Shown: piece after piece, positions 16,481 through 27,500 of the stretch
Position numbering within the stretch: position 1 is the first letter of the stretch
Layout of the letters: each line of letters begins with the position of its first letter
NCBI RefSeq assembly: GCF_000331305.1
Contig: NZ_KB217481.1
Span: 218,765 to 282,764 of the forward strand
Direction of reading: 5' to 3'
Length of the DNA stretch: 64,000 nt
From: Calothrix sp. PCC 7103
Lineage (GTDB): Bacteria > Cyanobacteriota > Cyanobacteriia > Cyanobacteriales > Nostocaceae
Program-made: the position numbers and the translations under genes
The notes under the pieces: model-generated
What the model saw: the letters and a program-made list of their open reading frames with translations, nothing else
Told to the model about the DNA's origin: nothing
Databases searched by the model: none

Positions 16481-16552
16481 TTTTTATGCCTTATAACTAG
16501 CTCGGTAAATGTACAATAAAACTAGAATACGTTTCATCGGCACGAGGTAGTC

Positions 16553-16894
16553 ATGTTCAGGAGCGAAGTTACCATAAAGTTCAGCGGTACGCTACCAGAA
16601 GCAAAACAGGGAGAAAACAAAAAAATTTTAGTTGAGATGAAAGACCAAAACGGCACACCATTTTTTGCTCTCCTCAATCCAAAGAGTTGGCGCAAGGCAG
16701 AAGCCAATGCTGCTTCTTTTGAACAATGGGGAGGCGCCATAGGAGGGAAGCTTGGTCAACAAACAAAAAGAGGTTTTGAGATTCTCGAAGCTGGTATCCA
16801 AATATTCGAGAAAAAACAATCGAAAGAAGTTAAGCAGGAAGACGCTAGCCCAGCAGATAGGAATGAACAAACTGCTACTTCGTCGGCTTGCTAA
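16553..16894 (+). CDS. Hypothetical plasmid protein
   Basis: 113 residues: FRSEVTIKFSGTLPEAKQGE, KKILVEMKDQNGTPFFALLN, PKSWRKAEANAASFEQWGGA, IGGKLGQQTKRGFEILEAGI, and a Lys/Glu-rich tail. The WRKA..A..F..WGGAIGGK..QQ.. segment looks conserved and suggests a small alpha/beta protein, but I cannot name it. GAGG lies 6-9 bases before the ATG. It converges on the primase-helicase gene and the two overlap by 4 bases at their stops, so their 3' ends may regulate one another through antisense transcription. Confidence 0.65.
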   Translation: MFRSEVTIKFSGTLPEAKQGENKKILVEMKDQNGTPFFALLNPKSWRKAEANAASFEQWGGAIGGKLGQQTKRGFEILEAGIQIFEKKQSKEVKQEDASPADRNEQTATSSAC

Positions 16895-19701
16895 AACCCT
16901 TCAATTGGTTGGGTTTCCCACAATTCAGCTTCAGCTTCGTCGGTCTGACTGGATTGACATTCATCCATACCCAACCAAGGTCGAATATGCGCGCGCTTAA
17001 CTTTCGTGCCTGCTTCTAGTTTTGAACCAATGCGAATATCGTTTGTTCTGCCACATTCCCAAATATAGACAAGTTCTCCATAGTAATCAGCTTTGGCATC
17101 GATGCTTAGGCGCCAAGATTCGTTAGCTACATCCTTTATATATTTGATTTGTTCGGGGGTGAAGTTAGCTACTGCTTGGCGAAGTTCATCAGTATCGGCA
17201 TATTTTAGGATTAATTGAGCCAAAATCAATTTATTTTGCCAATTATCAGTAATTTGCTGATTAAGTTCATCAGCTTTGTTAGTAATAGCTTCATTTTTAT
17301 GGTCGCTTGAGGCGTTCGGCGCCTCTTGATGGTTTTGCTTGTTTGAATCGACGGGTTTGGTGGCGCCTGAGTTATTTGCATCAACAACATTGCTTGATTG
17401 CTGGTGATGTTGAATATTTTGATTGCTTGAATTGCCGTTATTGCCGTCAAATCCGACATGGGTAAGGGTTTTACCCGTCATTGTATCCGTCACTTTACCA
17501 TCATTGCAAGCAACTAACTCGTCATTTGTAATTAGGCGTTGTTCGGTACTATTAGGTGAGCGTAGAGCTATACCTGAAATAAAGGCACCCTTACTATCCC
17601 TACCTTTAAACACTTCTGTTACACCCAACTGAGATTTGAGCAGGTCTAGTAAATTACGAGAAAAGCGTGTCTGAGAAACGGAATCACAATTGGCGCCGTC
17701 AGCCCAGTTACAAAAGTTGGGATATAAAAAGTACTCAGTATTCATGTTTTTGTTACCTACGTAAGTACGTGCAGTGGGTGCAATAACTAAACATTGGTCA
17801 GCCCACGCAGCAATAGGATTTGCGTCAATTAAAACTTCCGCACTAAAACTATTAAGGGAGGGTACTTTTTTATGGGTGTCGCGGACATAAGAAGTCACCT
17901 CAGAATCTGGCATTTCTATGACCCATGCCAGTAAACCCGCTAAATATGGTTTAAATTCAGTCTCAAGGTCACGCCATAAATGAGAAGGTATACTTTTTTC
18001 AAATGGCATTGATAAACGTCGGCGCCTCAACCCGCTTGTATAATCGCTTGATTGGATAACTTCGTTGCAGGCTACCCACACTATCCCTTTAAATTTAAAG
18101 CCTTTGGTTTGCTGAATAGTTTTTTTCTCGTGCCTAATATTGTCATTACCTGTAAGTTTTTTTAAGTTACTTACATCACCTGTATATTTTTCGCTGTCAG
18201 TAATAAGTATTGCTTTTTTACCGTAAAAACTGGCAGTTTCAAATCGGTTATTTTCAAGCTGTCTTAAATCAGTAACAGCAACGTTTTCCTCACCAACAAG
18301 TGATGTGACAAGTCTCAAAATAGTTCCTTTGCCGGTTCCACCAAAACCTATTAACTCAATATAACGCTGCAAAAGATGACCTTGTTCGCAAACTGTCGCT
18401 TTCATTGCCGCCCGTAAAACTTCCACCCAATCTTGTTTTCCTTCACAAATTTCAAGCAACCATTTTTTTACAGCTTCACATCCTGTGGTTCTATCGCTCC
18501 ATTTATAAGGCAACGCTGATAAAAACCTATATCCTGGCTCGTGTGGATATTCTTTACCAGTCATACTATCAACAACGCAATCCTCTAAACAGATAAATCC
18601 TTCTCGTACTTGCCAATCATTAATACGCAAATCTGACTTCAAAAATTTATAGACGCTGGACACAAAGTCAAATTTAAAATGCTGCGTGCGTGTTTCAATC
18701 TCACTGATAATTACGCTCAGAACTTCTTCTTCTGGAATTTCATCCCATACTCCCTTTTTAATAAACTCGTACCAGTACCATGACTTACTTTTAACGTGCC
18801 ACGCCAACTTTGTACGGTAGTTGCCAGCGATATCTCGCGCTATTGAGCGTTGAGAGAAAACTTGCTTTTCTTCATCCTGGGCTTTAAACTGACGCTCCCA
18901 TATGGAAAAGTCAACAACTTTAGCTAGCACCTCACGCCTAAATTTATCGGCGCCGTTCATCTGAATATAATCATCCATCCCCTTGCCCTCATCAACACTC
19001 CATAGCCCTGTAGCTATATATACAGGTACTTTAAATTTTATTAGTTGGTATGCTAATTTGCGCTGTGCATTTATTACGTTACTGTTGGTCGCCGCATCGG
19101 CATCAAAAATTATAATAAAGCCAAAACCTTCACGAGCTAACATTTCTAGAGTTTCGACCAAGTAGCGCTTACCCTGCGGGTCAAGTTTACCAGAAGTCAG
19201 TCCTTGCTCGACTCCAGCCAATGCAACGCAAGGAATATCATTCATGCAAGCCATGATTGCTTTAAATAAACCTTCTGTAATTCCAATACATGGGCGCCCA
19301 TCAATCTGCCAAGCTAGCAGACGCAAAGCAATATAATCCGTCCAGTACTGCTTATTAGTTGGATGTTTAGGAAGCATCGCATCATATTCTTCCTCCTCAG
19401 CAGTGCGGTATTTCGGCGCCTTTTTATCTTCATCAGATTTCCAAGGTTTATTCGGTCGAAATTGCCCAAACCCGTTGGCGCCTTCCAACCAAATACCTGC
19501 CGACTTTGCAGGATAGCCTAATCTCTCACTCGCTTCTTTTATATCCATCGAGCGTACATTCAGCCTTATCCACTCAGGAGCCAAACCACGCATGGTAACG
19601 CATTCCTCGTAATGCCTGTCGTTTAGGCGCCCCGTTTCATTGCCAGAAATATCCTCAACAGAATTTTGAAGATTTTGACTACTGACTATTAAAGTTTCCA
19701 T
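16891..19701 (-). CDS. DUF3854-type primase-helicase (plasmid replication), copy 1
   Basis: About 936 residues from the ATG at 19701; a Met 12 bases earlier overlaps the Shine-Dalgarno. Numbering below counts from the upstream Met. An N-terminal Toprim-like DUF3854 domain has GFGFIIIFDADAATNSN near 200. A superfamily 3 helicase follows, with P-loop GFGGTGKGT near 456-464 and Walker B AILITDSEKY near 501. Together they would prime and unwind DNA at a plasmid origin, as in P4 alpha-like proteins. A Gln/Asn-rich linker (about 730-800) leads to a C-terminal domain (DANANYY-like ADYYGELVYIWECG, KRAHIRPWLG) shared with the second primase-helicase; both end PIEGF. The 5' leader folds over the ribosome binding site (19705-19734). 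Confidence 0.85.
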   Translation of the reverse strand: METLIVSSQNLQNSVEDISGNETGRLNDRHYEECVTMRGLAPEWIRLNVRSMDIKEASERLGYPAKSAGIWLEGANGFGQFRPNKPWKSDEDKKAPKYRTAEEEEYDAMLPKHPTNKQYWTDYIALRLLAWQIDGRPCIGITEGLFKAIMACMNDIPCVALAGVEQGLTSGKLDPQGKRYLVETLEMLAREGFGFIIIFDADAATNSNVINAQRKLAYQLIKFKVPVYIATGLWSVDEGKGMDDYIQMNGADKFRREVLAKVVDFSIWERQFKAQDEEKQVFSQRSIARDIAGNYRTKLAWHVKSKSWYWYEFIKKGVWDEIPEEEVLSVIISEIETRTQHFKFDFVSSVYKFLKSDLRINDWQVREGFICLEDCVVDSMTGKEYPHEPGYRFLSALPYKWSDRTTGCEAVKKWLLEICEGKQDWVEVLRAAMKATVCEQGHLLQRYIELIGFGGTGKGTILRLVTSLVGEENVAVTDLRQLENNRFETASFYGKKAILITDSEKYTGDVSNLKKLTGNDNIRHEKKTIQQTKGFKFKGIVWVACNEVIQSSDYTSGLRRRRLSMPFEKSIPSHLWRDLETEFKPYLAGLLAWVIEMPDSEVTSYVRDTHKKVPSLNSFSAEVLIDANPIAAWADQCLVIAPTARTYVGNKNMNTEYFLYPNFCNWADGANCDSVSQTRFSRNLLDLLKSQLGVTEVFKGRDSKGAFISGIALRSPNSTEQRLITNDELVACNDGKVTDTMTGKTLTHVGFDGNNGNSSNQNIQHHQQSSNVVDANNSGATKPVDSNKQNHQEAPNASSDHKNEAITNKADELNQQITDNWQNKLILAQLILKYADTDELRQAVANFTPEQIKYIKDVANESWRLSIDAKADYYGELVYIWECGRTNDIRIGSKLEAGTKVKRAHIRPWLGMDECQSSQTDEAEAELWETQPIEGF

Positions 19702-19704
19702 TTT

Positions 19705-19734
19705 CTCTCTCATATGTTGCTGAATGTGAGAGAG
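19705..19734 (-). promoter_or_regulatory. Hairpin over the ribosome binding site of primase-helicase 1
   Basis: In the mRNA CTCTCTCA (19734-19727) can pair with TGAGAGAG (19712-19705) across a 14-base loop. The right arm contains the GAGAGAG Shine-Dalgarno four bases before ATG 19701. An upstream stem TTGGGTTAG/CTAACCCAA (19792-19816) and GCCC/GGGC (19774-19786) could form alternative structure. Confidence 0.55.
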
Positions 19735-20879
19735 GTGTATTAAACTAAAAACAAAGTAATTAATATTTCAAGTGCCCGTTCTGGGCGAGAGTTGGGTTAG
19801 TTCGTTGCTAACCCAATCTCTTTTAGTTTCATGACACCCCTAACTCCCCACAAAGAAAGTTTTTACATCTAATAGCATGGCGTCGTAAGGCAATATACAC
19901 AATATTTGTATTGTAAATAACTGTTACAGATTGTTAAGAGGCGCCTGCTTTTGCGGATTCTGCAATTTTCAGTATTTAACTACTATTTTATTCGGTGTAA
20001 GTTTTTTTAAAAACTAAAATCTTACACCGAATAATCAGACACTATTTGAGCGAGTAAACAGTTGTGAGTTTTGCACAGCTTATGGGTATAGTAGTACTTT
20101 AAAACTAGTATGCACAAATGTAGTCACTTGTTGGGTAATTAACAGGCGTCACAAAACCAGAGCAAGTTTATTCGGTGTAAATTTTGTAAAGCTTATAATT
20201 TTACACCGAATAAAGATAACCTATGTTGCTTGTCTGCATTCAATACATTGATTTTGCAAACATTCGGTAGTGACTCTGAAAGGGCGCCTGTTAATTTCCG
20301 TGTGGCTGACGTTTTATTACACCTTCATTTGAAAAAGAGAATTGGTGCCGAAAAAGCAAGTGTTATAAGAGTTTCATACCACGTCCACTAAAACTGATTA
20401 TATATGGTTATTCCAGCGAGTGTGGATGGGCGCCTCATTAATAAGTTTTTAGAGTGCTTTCATGCCCGTGGTTGTATTGGGCGGAATTAGGCATTATAAA
20501 TGCGTGATGATAAATTTTTGTGAGTATTTGCTGCTGTCCTGATGCTTCGATTATTCCATCAGTTTCTCTGTCACTTTTCTCCAAGACGGCACCGACACCC
20601 TTGGCACTTTAACTTTTATCTGGTAAAGTTCATTCGTGTTTGCTACAGAACGGCGCCGTTGCAGCCTACCCATTCGACAGGAACAATGCCGCCAAAACTG
20701 TACCGACACCTCGACTAGGTTTAAACTTTGGATTTTCATTTTAAGACCACCATTGCCCCACATCCTGCACAGCAGTTGCTATCTCCATGAGGGCGCCTGC
20801 TTTTCAAAACACCGTACAGCAATTGTTTGAGTTTATTCGGTGTAACTTTCGCAAAAACTAAAATCTTACACCGAATAAT
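19735..20879. other. Intergenic region with three GGTGTAA hairpins
   Basis: Holds GGTGTAA hairpins at 19988-20034, 20168-20213 and 20832-20879, a CGTCCAC..GTGTGGATG palindrome at 20376-20430, and five GGCGCC sites. No ORF here shows protein-like composition. Confidence 0.6.
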
Positions 20880-21137
20880 CAGGTGCCAGTCCACTAGCGA
20901 CATCTTTACTTCCAATTGTCTTGCAATGTGAAAGCAGCCCAGTAGTAAGGTTTTGCCATTTTTATCTTGCCAAAATTGTAGCTGTGCCCCTCGTAAAGCA
21001 GTTGTAGGGGACTTATTTTGCAAAACTGCTTCGTAAAATTTAGGCATCAATTGCGATGTATCGGCATCATCAATTTGCCACAGAGATACTACCGCGCGTT
21101 TTGAACCTGCATACATTAGTTCTCTTGTTAATTCCAC
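20880..21137 (-). pseudogene. CHAT-domain protease remnant
   Basis: The frame encodes ELTRELMYAGSKRAVVSLWQ, then IDDADTSQLMPKFYEAVLQN and LRGAQLQFWQDK. This is the C-terminal end of a CHAT (caspase-like, separase-related) peptidase domain, whose members serve as effectors in bacterial conflict and cell-death systems. The catalytic His and Cys regions upstream are absent and the downstream end runs into a GGTGTAA hairpin, after which the frame is unlike the family. A fragment of a chromosomal or plasmid TPR-CHAT gene, not expected to function. Confidence 0.75.
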
Positions 21138-21630
21138 CTTTTACCCTTAACATACTTGCCCAGGCTTGTTTCGCAGCCACTTAGTACAACAAGCTCGACG
21201 CCGTTATAAAGTTAAAACCGATCAAGGTACAACTTTGAGTGCGCTTAAAACCAAACCCCATCAAGCTTATGACTGCCCGTTCGCTCATTTTTTAGCTCAT
21301 GGCTTAATTAAGGCTTACTGGGCTTATAATCCAGACTAATCAATCGATTCAGGCATTTTCGGTTAGTATAGGGCTTTTAGCTATTTTACGATTTAAGCTA
21401 TCCCTATGCCTTAAATAACCGCTTAAGAGAGGCTTCTGTAATAGTCATAAATGTTACTGCCAATTCCTGATTTACTTAGAAATAGCCTTTTTCCCTTTAT
21501 ATCAAGGCTTAAATTCCCCTTTGGTTCTAAAAATAAGTGAACGCCCAGTTATGAAGCGACTACATGGTCTGCAAATAATACATTTGTGTTAACCTGTATA
21601 AACCTAAATCTTAAAATAGTAAAGTATATT
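21138..21630. other. Intergenic region, inverted-repeat arm
   Basis: Contains the right arm (21265-21335) of the long inverted repeat shared with 14893-14960, and inverted AGGCTTA/TAAGCCT-like motifs to 21440. No gene seen. Confidence 0.55.
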
Positions 21631-22371
21631 ATGGATTTACTTGCAAAAATTCAAGATGCAGCCTGTAATCAACAAATTAAATTACCTGATCTACTAAGAT
21701 TATGTAAAATTTTGGCATATCGTTTAAATTACAATCCACTCAAAATTTGGGTTGACCACGAATTAGAGGGTTATTCTAACATAGAAGAACTGCCAAGCTA
21801 CAGGGTTATAAAAGATGTTCAGTTGTATGGTGATTTTATTGGGAATCATCTCGGTGGGTTTTTAACGATTCAAAATTCACATGTTATTACTAAAAACGTA
21901 CCAGAAGAATTTAGAGAAATATTATCCACTATTTATTTTAAAGATAGTGTTGCCGGCTTAGAAAAATTGCTCGAAGTATCAGAGGATGGGAGTATAAAAA
22001 TTGGACTATCTGCTTATATATTTCGTTATTTGAGAAATTCCTATTCCAATATGGCATGTAGTGAAGCTTACCGAGCAATTAGTGTTCACTGCATAGAAAG
22101 TATGTTAGATACTATAAAAACTAGAATTTTAGACTTTTCTTTAGAAATTGAATTAGAAATTGGTGAAATATCATCAGATTCGCAAAATGCTAAACTCAAA
22201 GAAATACATACATCAAACAATGTAATAAATCAAGTTTTTTATAAGTGTATTATAAAAGACAAAGTTTCCAACTATTGCCAAGACAAGCCACAGTTTGCAG
22301 GTGGAATCGTGGACGCTCAAACAGTTCAAAGCAATCAAATAGGTGGAGATATTAATAATACAAGTAGCTGA
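21631..22371 (+). CDS. AbiTii-domain protein (abortive-infection type)
   Basis: 247 residues from the ATG at 21631 (MDLLAKIQDAACNQQIKLPD); the longer frame to 21586 lacks a ribosome site. Residues 1-60 match AbiTii: LLRLCKILAYRLNYNPLKIW and VDHELEGYSNIEELPSYRVI. AbiTii proteins are linked to phage abortive infection. The C-terminal tail (DAQTVQSNQIGGDINNTSS) resembles the short Gly/Asn-rich linkers before effector-associated domains, so a partner domain may have been lost. It stands alone 400 bases upstream of the methyltransferase/nuclease fusion, and together they look like a small defence patch. Confidence 0.75.
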   Translation: MDLLAKIQDAACNQQIKLPDLLRLCKILAYRLNYNPLKIWVDHELEGYSNIEELPSYRVIKDVQLYGDFIGNHLGGFLTIQNSHVITKNVPEEFREILSTIYFKDSVAGLEKLLEVSEDGSIKIGLSAYIFRYLRNSYSNMACSEAYRAISVHCIESMLDTIKTRILDFSLEIELEIGEISSDSQNAKLKEIHTSNNVINQVFYKCIIKDKVSNYCQDKPQFAGGIVDAQTVQSNQIGGDINNTSS

Positions 22372-22786
22372 GAGCGACTTTAGTATTGAGACCTTCTTAA
22401 TTATCAAATATTGCGAGTTTGCAAGCTAATACATTGTTAAGTACGTACTAGTACCATATAAAAACGGCGCTCTTTTAAATTATTGGTGCCGAGCAAAGTG
22501 ATTCTAGAAGTGATTGGAGTTGAACCGATTCGGAGCCTGCACTAAAGTTGTAGGGTTTGGAGCAACCACAAGAGTCTACAAAATGCTCTAACTATTCGGT
22601 GTAAATATTCAACTAAATTAAATCTTACACCGAATAAAATTACCAACAGGTGCCATCTATTAAATTCAGTATTTATGTACTAATAAGTTAAAGGCTATAA
22701 AGCTGAAAATTTTTAATAAAAATATACTACCTTGATGGATAATTATATTAATCTTTGAGCAGAGTGTTTGATTACCTGCATTTATC
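22372..22786. other. Intergenic region with GGTGTAA hairpin (22592-22639)
   Basis: AT-rich, no gene. The only structured feature is the fifth GGTGTAA hairpin. TATACTACCTTGA before 22740 may be part of the promoter of the next gene. Confidence 0.55.
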
Positions 22787-24223
22787 ATGACTTTTGAACC
22801 GACTGATGAGATTATGCAAGCAGACGATTGGGCGCCTTTTTCCGCATCATCAATTTTTTATAAGTATTTTCAATCTCTTGGTGAGACAATGCAAGCAGAT
22901 GATTGGGCGCCTTTACCTGTATCTGAAACAAGATTATTTGAAACTTCTGAACTAGGTCTTTACATGCATGATCGTATAAATCATAAAAAGACACCTAATT
23001 TTATACAATCAATGCATAATACTGTCGAACAAGTATTAAACTCGAATGAAAAGGAGAATAAGATCAAAATAAAAGATATAAATTATTTCGCATTAATACA
23101 AAATAATACTTTTTCATTAATTACTACTAATATAATTAATGGAAATTATATTGATGAATTAGAAAACTTACAACATATTATATTAAGCTTAAAGCCAGGT
23201 GGTAAGGCTGCTGTTATTGTTTCAGATCATGCTCTCAACATAAAAGGAGAAAATAACCAAGGAGCAAAAATTCGTGCGGAATTAATGAATAAATGCGACC
23301 TCCATACAATTTTTCGATTACCTGCGGGTAGTTTCGGCGCCCAAAATATAAAAGCAAATATATTATTTTTCGAGCGTGGCGCCAGTGTCAACGTCAGTGA
23401 TGAAAGCAATACATCAAACGTTTGGTTCTACGATATGCGAACCAACATGTCGCCATTTGGTAATGATATACCTCTGACGCAAGAAGATTTGCAGCTTTTC
23501 CAAAAAGTTTATTTTGAACAACCGCGCGCTGAACAAGAAGCAAATAATCGTTGGCGATGTTTCAGTAGAGAAGCAATAGCAAAGCGGGGAGATAATCTTG
23601 ATATTGTTTGGCTCTATGATACGCAAAGATTAAAAAAGAACAGACTTTCTGAAAATCCAGCCGTTTATAGAGTTGTTAATAAACAAAGTACCTCAATAGA
23701 AGATGAACTACAGAAAGTAGAAAAGCAAGATAAAAATTATCAACTTGAACTGCCTGTTGGTTTACCGATAAAGGTCGATGAATACAAAGGCTATCCTTAC
23801 AATATTCCTATCCGAGAAGTTTGGGCACTAGAAGCAGTTAATTTTACTCCCTGGCTTAATGAAAATCTCGATATATTTTATGACCTACTTGGATTAGAAG
23901 TCAATATGTCATTAACAGAAGAAAATGTCGGTTCTTTGAGAGCCGATATGATTTTATGGGATATCGCTAATAATTGTATCGTTGTTGAAAACCAACTTGA
24001 GAAAAGTGATCATGATCACTTAGGTAAAATTATTACTTATATTTTTAATAAAGACGCGAAGATAGGCGTATGGATAACATCTGAGATTCGACCAGAACAT
24101 TTGCTGGCTGTTCAAAAATTGAATAAATATATTGAAGAGAAAATCTACATTGTAAAACTAGGCGCCATCAGGATTGCCGATTCGCCGCCAATTGCAAGAT
24201 TTGAGTTAATACCGTCACACTAA
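22787..24223 (+). CDS. Fusion of a type I methyltransferase remnant with a PD-(D/E)XK-like domain
   Basis: 478 residues. (a) N-terminus with an exact peptide duplication, MQADDWAP at about residues 9-17 and 34-42. (b) 110-290: the C-terminal half of an HsdM-like N6-adenine methyltransferase (LSLKPGGKAAVIVSDHALNI, TIFRLPAGSF, IKANILFFERG, NVWFYDMRTNMSPFG). The SAM-binding and NPPF/NPPY catalytic motifs expected before it are missing. (c) 345-478: a PD-(D/E)XK-like domain typical of DUF4268-type proteins (WLNENLDIFYDLLGLEV, GSLRADMILWD, CIVVENQLEKSDHDHLGKII, KIGVWITSEIRPEH). The nuclease-like half looks complete while the methylase half cannot be catalytic. It may be a solitary DNA-targeting fragment or a decayed restriction gene. 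The frame is clean over 1.4 kb, which argues for retained function. Confidence 0.75.
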   Translation: MTFEPTDEIMQADDWAPFSASSIFYKYFQSLGETMQADDWAPLPVSETRLFETSELGLYMHDRINHKKTPNFIQSMHNTVEQVLNSNEKENKIKIKDINYFALIQNNTFSLITTNIINGNYIDELENLQHIILSLKPGGKAAVIVSDHALNIKGENNQGAKIRAELMNKCDLHTIFRLPAGSFGAQNIKANILFFERGASVNVSDESNTSNVWFYDMRTNMSPFGNDIPLTQEDLQLFQKVYFEQPRAEQEANNRWRCFSREAIAKRGDNLDIVWLYDTQRLKKNRLSENPAVYRVVNKQSTSIEDELQKVEKQDKNYQLELPVGLPIKVDEYKGYPYNIPIREVWALEAVNFTPWLNENLDIFYDLLGLEVNMSLTEENVGSLRADMILWDIANNCIVVENQLEKSDHDHLGKIITYIFNKDAKIGVWITSEIRPEHLLAVQKLNKYIEEKIYIVKLGAIRIADSPPIARFELIPSH

Positions 24224-24508
24224 AACAGCGTGGCGCCTGCGCTACTAACCTAGAATTCCCCGATAGGTTTTCTTCAGTTAATAACCCATTACTTTGAGGC
24301 TCCACTTCGCCAGCAAACTAACCGTGCAACTTACTTGCTCAAAAGTATTAGTTTGATAGTAATTAAAAGCGCCGCAACAAATCCCACACCCTAAAAATAA
24401 GGCGTTTGAGATTTATTTATATGTTACATCTGCCGCCAATAAGCCTACCAATAAAAGGTTTGAGCTTCTTAACTACAGACAGCCGATGCACAAGCATTGG
24501 TTCTAAAA
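24224..24508. other. Short gap between convergent genes
   Basis: About 285 bases, no hairpin family member, one GGCGCC. Nothing else recognised. Confidence 0.5.
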
Positions 24509-27500
24509 CTAGAAGCCTTCGATTGGTTCGCCTGGATTCGACCAGTCAAACACCCAATCAAGTTGTATTGCTTCTGGCGCCTCCTCTTCTACATTTACTT
24601 CGCATTCAGGTAAAGAACTACTTTGTGCTTTATATTCAATGCCGAGCCAGGGAGTGAGATGACAGCGTTTAACTTTGAAAAAGCTACCAGATTTGGTTCT
24701 TACTTTTGGGTTAGTACCGTAGCCAGTATCAAAAATCTCAACTCGTTCACCGTTGTAATCAGCATCGCGGTTCACACCTAGCTTCCAAACTGAGTTGGCA
24801 GCTTTTTTGATGTAGTCAATTTGGTCAGATGTACAGTTTACTGTCGCTGCTACCAAATCCGATTCTTTCAACGACAGTACCAAATTCCCCAATGTAGTTA
24901 AGTCATCCCACGCTTCAGTAATTTGCTCAGATAGGGTTAATTCGATTATGGGCTGAGTTTGGAATTGTACTGGCGCCAGAGATTTAACAATTTCTTTTTC
25001 TTCCTTGCTGAGTGCAGTCCACACGGCTTGTTTGGTTTTCTTGTCCCATTTAGCTGTTAGTTCTGCTATGTGAAGCCAACTTCTAAGAAGAATTGCTGCT
25101 TTCATCGACTCAATGTTTTGTCCAAGTGTCCAAAACTGTCCAGCCTGTCCATTTTTTGCATCTTCGCTTGAAACCTGCTCACAGTCTTGGTGTCCACCCT
25201 GTCCATCGTTGTCCCCAGCTAGATTTGAGTCAGTATTGTTCGGTGAATCTGGATTAACTGGATTTTCATTTTCAGTTTCTGAATTTTCACTGCTAAAACT
25301 TTGGGGAGGACAAACTGGACAGGGTGGACAGTCTTGCTGTACAAGGGTTTTAGATTGTCCAGGGTCTATTTTTTGTTCTTTAGGCGCCTGGACAGTTTGG
25401 ACACCTTGCTCTGTATAAGTTTCAGGCGATTTAGGCGCCGATTCTTCATTTGTTGGTGTATTTGATGGTGTATCTGGTGGTGTATCTGGCAGGGTAAACA
25501 AATCAAAATTCCAAAAATCCTCAAATTCGGAAAGTCCACCTTCAACACACTTAGATTTCAAACAATCCCAAATTTTGTTTTGTGGTGTTTGAGGATTTTC
25601 GCCGCTATCTTTGAAGCCGAGTTCTCTCGCGAAAAATATACTTGGTAATGGAACAATGCCCTCCCAATGTGCGGCTATTCTTTCACGTTTACCGTTTACC
25701 ATCGGCGCCCAGCTGCGGTCATGAAAATTTCTTGGAAGAATTGTTTTCAAGTGACTGATAAATTTGCTCATCCCAAGAGGCGAGTAACCATGTGCCTTAC
25801 AGTAGGCTGTGTACCAATCATGAAGTTGATGAGATTCAACAAATCCAAGTCTGGAATCATCCGTTGGTCGCAAGCACAAGTCAACAAAACTTTTAGTGGA
25901 ATCCCCGTAGAGTGCTGCGTCTAACGCTAAATTCTTTACTCTTTCCAATGTTGGCGGAAGGGTTAGAATTTTATCGCGTTCATCGCGCGGTATCGATAAA
26001 GCCCAACTAATTACATCAGCCTTAACTTCTTCAAGTTTTTGGCGAAGGTAAGGGTCTACGTTAACTTGCCTATTTAAAACAGGGATTGGATAAGCTCGTC
26101 GTGCCCAGCCGTCACCAGCATTTTCAATTTGAAGATGGTCCACCGACGCCAACCAAAACCTTATATTCCATTGTTGAGTGTATGATGTTGGGCTAAATAG
26201 CGCGCGCCCAGACATTTCGCCGTTGTCCAATAATTCATAGAATGTTCGTACCCCCTCGGCATAACCACCCATATCTGGGAAACCGAAAATTCGTTTACCT
26301 GTAAGGTATTGATGGCGCCCCTCTGGGGACTCAATATCAATAAAGTTGGCTGCACTACCGCTACCATCCGAACCAAATAAGCTTGACCAAAACCTTCCCA
26401 GAGTTCCTTTACCACCACCACTTTGACCGATTAAATGCGGAAACCTGCCATAAGGCGCCGTTGGGTCGAGAAACATAGCAGTAAAAGTTCGGATTATTTC
26501 GAGCATGTCGGCGCCGAATGATTCTGTAATAAATTTTTGGAACGCTTCCGGGCATTCTTTGTTTGGTTCGTAATTAAGTGGGATTAAATTTTTTAAGAAA
26601 TATTTTCTATCATGCGGCAGCATTTCACCAGTTCTTAAATCTACTACGCAGTTAAGAAATGCTAAAAGGTGAACGTTATATGGTAGTTTTTCGGCGTATT
26701 CAAGCTTGCTACGACAAAATTTAAAAGCTGATTCTTTGTAGCTGTTTGCTTCGTATGGATAATCAACTAACCAACCAAACTTATCTGTATGTTTTAATTT
26801 AAACGCTTTATCAGCAGCAGCGGCAATGAGATTCTGAACTGTTTGATCATTCACATGCTTCAAAGTTTGTGTTATCGGCTCAAATTTATAGAAAGCAGAA
26901 TTTATAACAATCCAATCATCAGCAAAAAGGTGTCGAAGAATCCAACCATCAAAGGTTTGCGCTGTAACGCAATGTTCATAAACCAAGTTCAAAGCTTCAC
27001 AGACTGGTTTATAAAAAGCTTCTTTATCAAAAGTGTTATATAAAGGCACCGCCGCTTTTTCTAATTTTTCATCGTTGCTTTGATTAAAATCATTGGCTGC
27101 TGCCTCAATCTCTAGCTCAAGACGGCGAATAAATTCTGAAAAACTCAAAATTTGAAGTATTTCTTCCAAGTCCGCTTTTTCATAATCAATGCTTACATCT
27201 CCCGGCGCCAATTCTCCGATAATATCTTGTGGGTTAACTAAAATAAGGGGAATGCCTAATTGGGCACAAACTTCAGAAAGCAGTGCAGTTTTTTTCAATC
27301 CCGCTTCGTCAGGGTCATGTAGAAAAACTATCGCAAATTCTCCACACTCCTCTTTTACAGTCGTAAGCTCCTTGATAATAAATTTCTTGTCCCAAGCACT
27401 GCCTTTAAAACTAAAGCTCGCAATAGCTTCTGCCCGCCCAATTTCAACAACCTTCTCTCCTTCTTGTAGTAATAGTGCTGGGATTCCGTTTGTTACTCGC

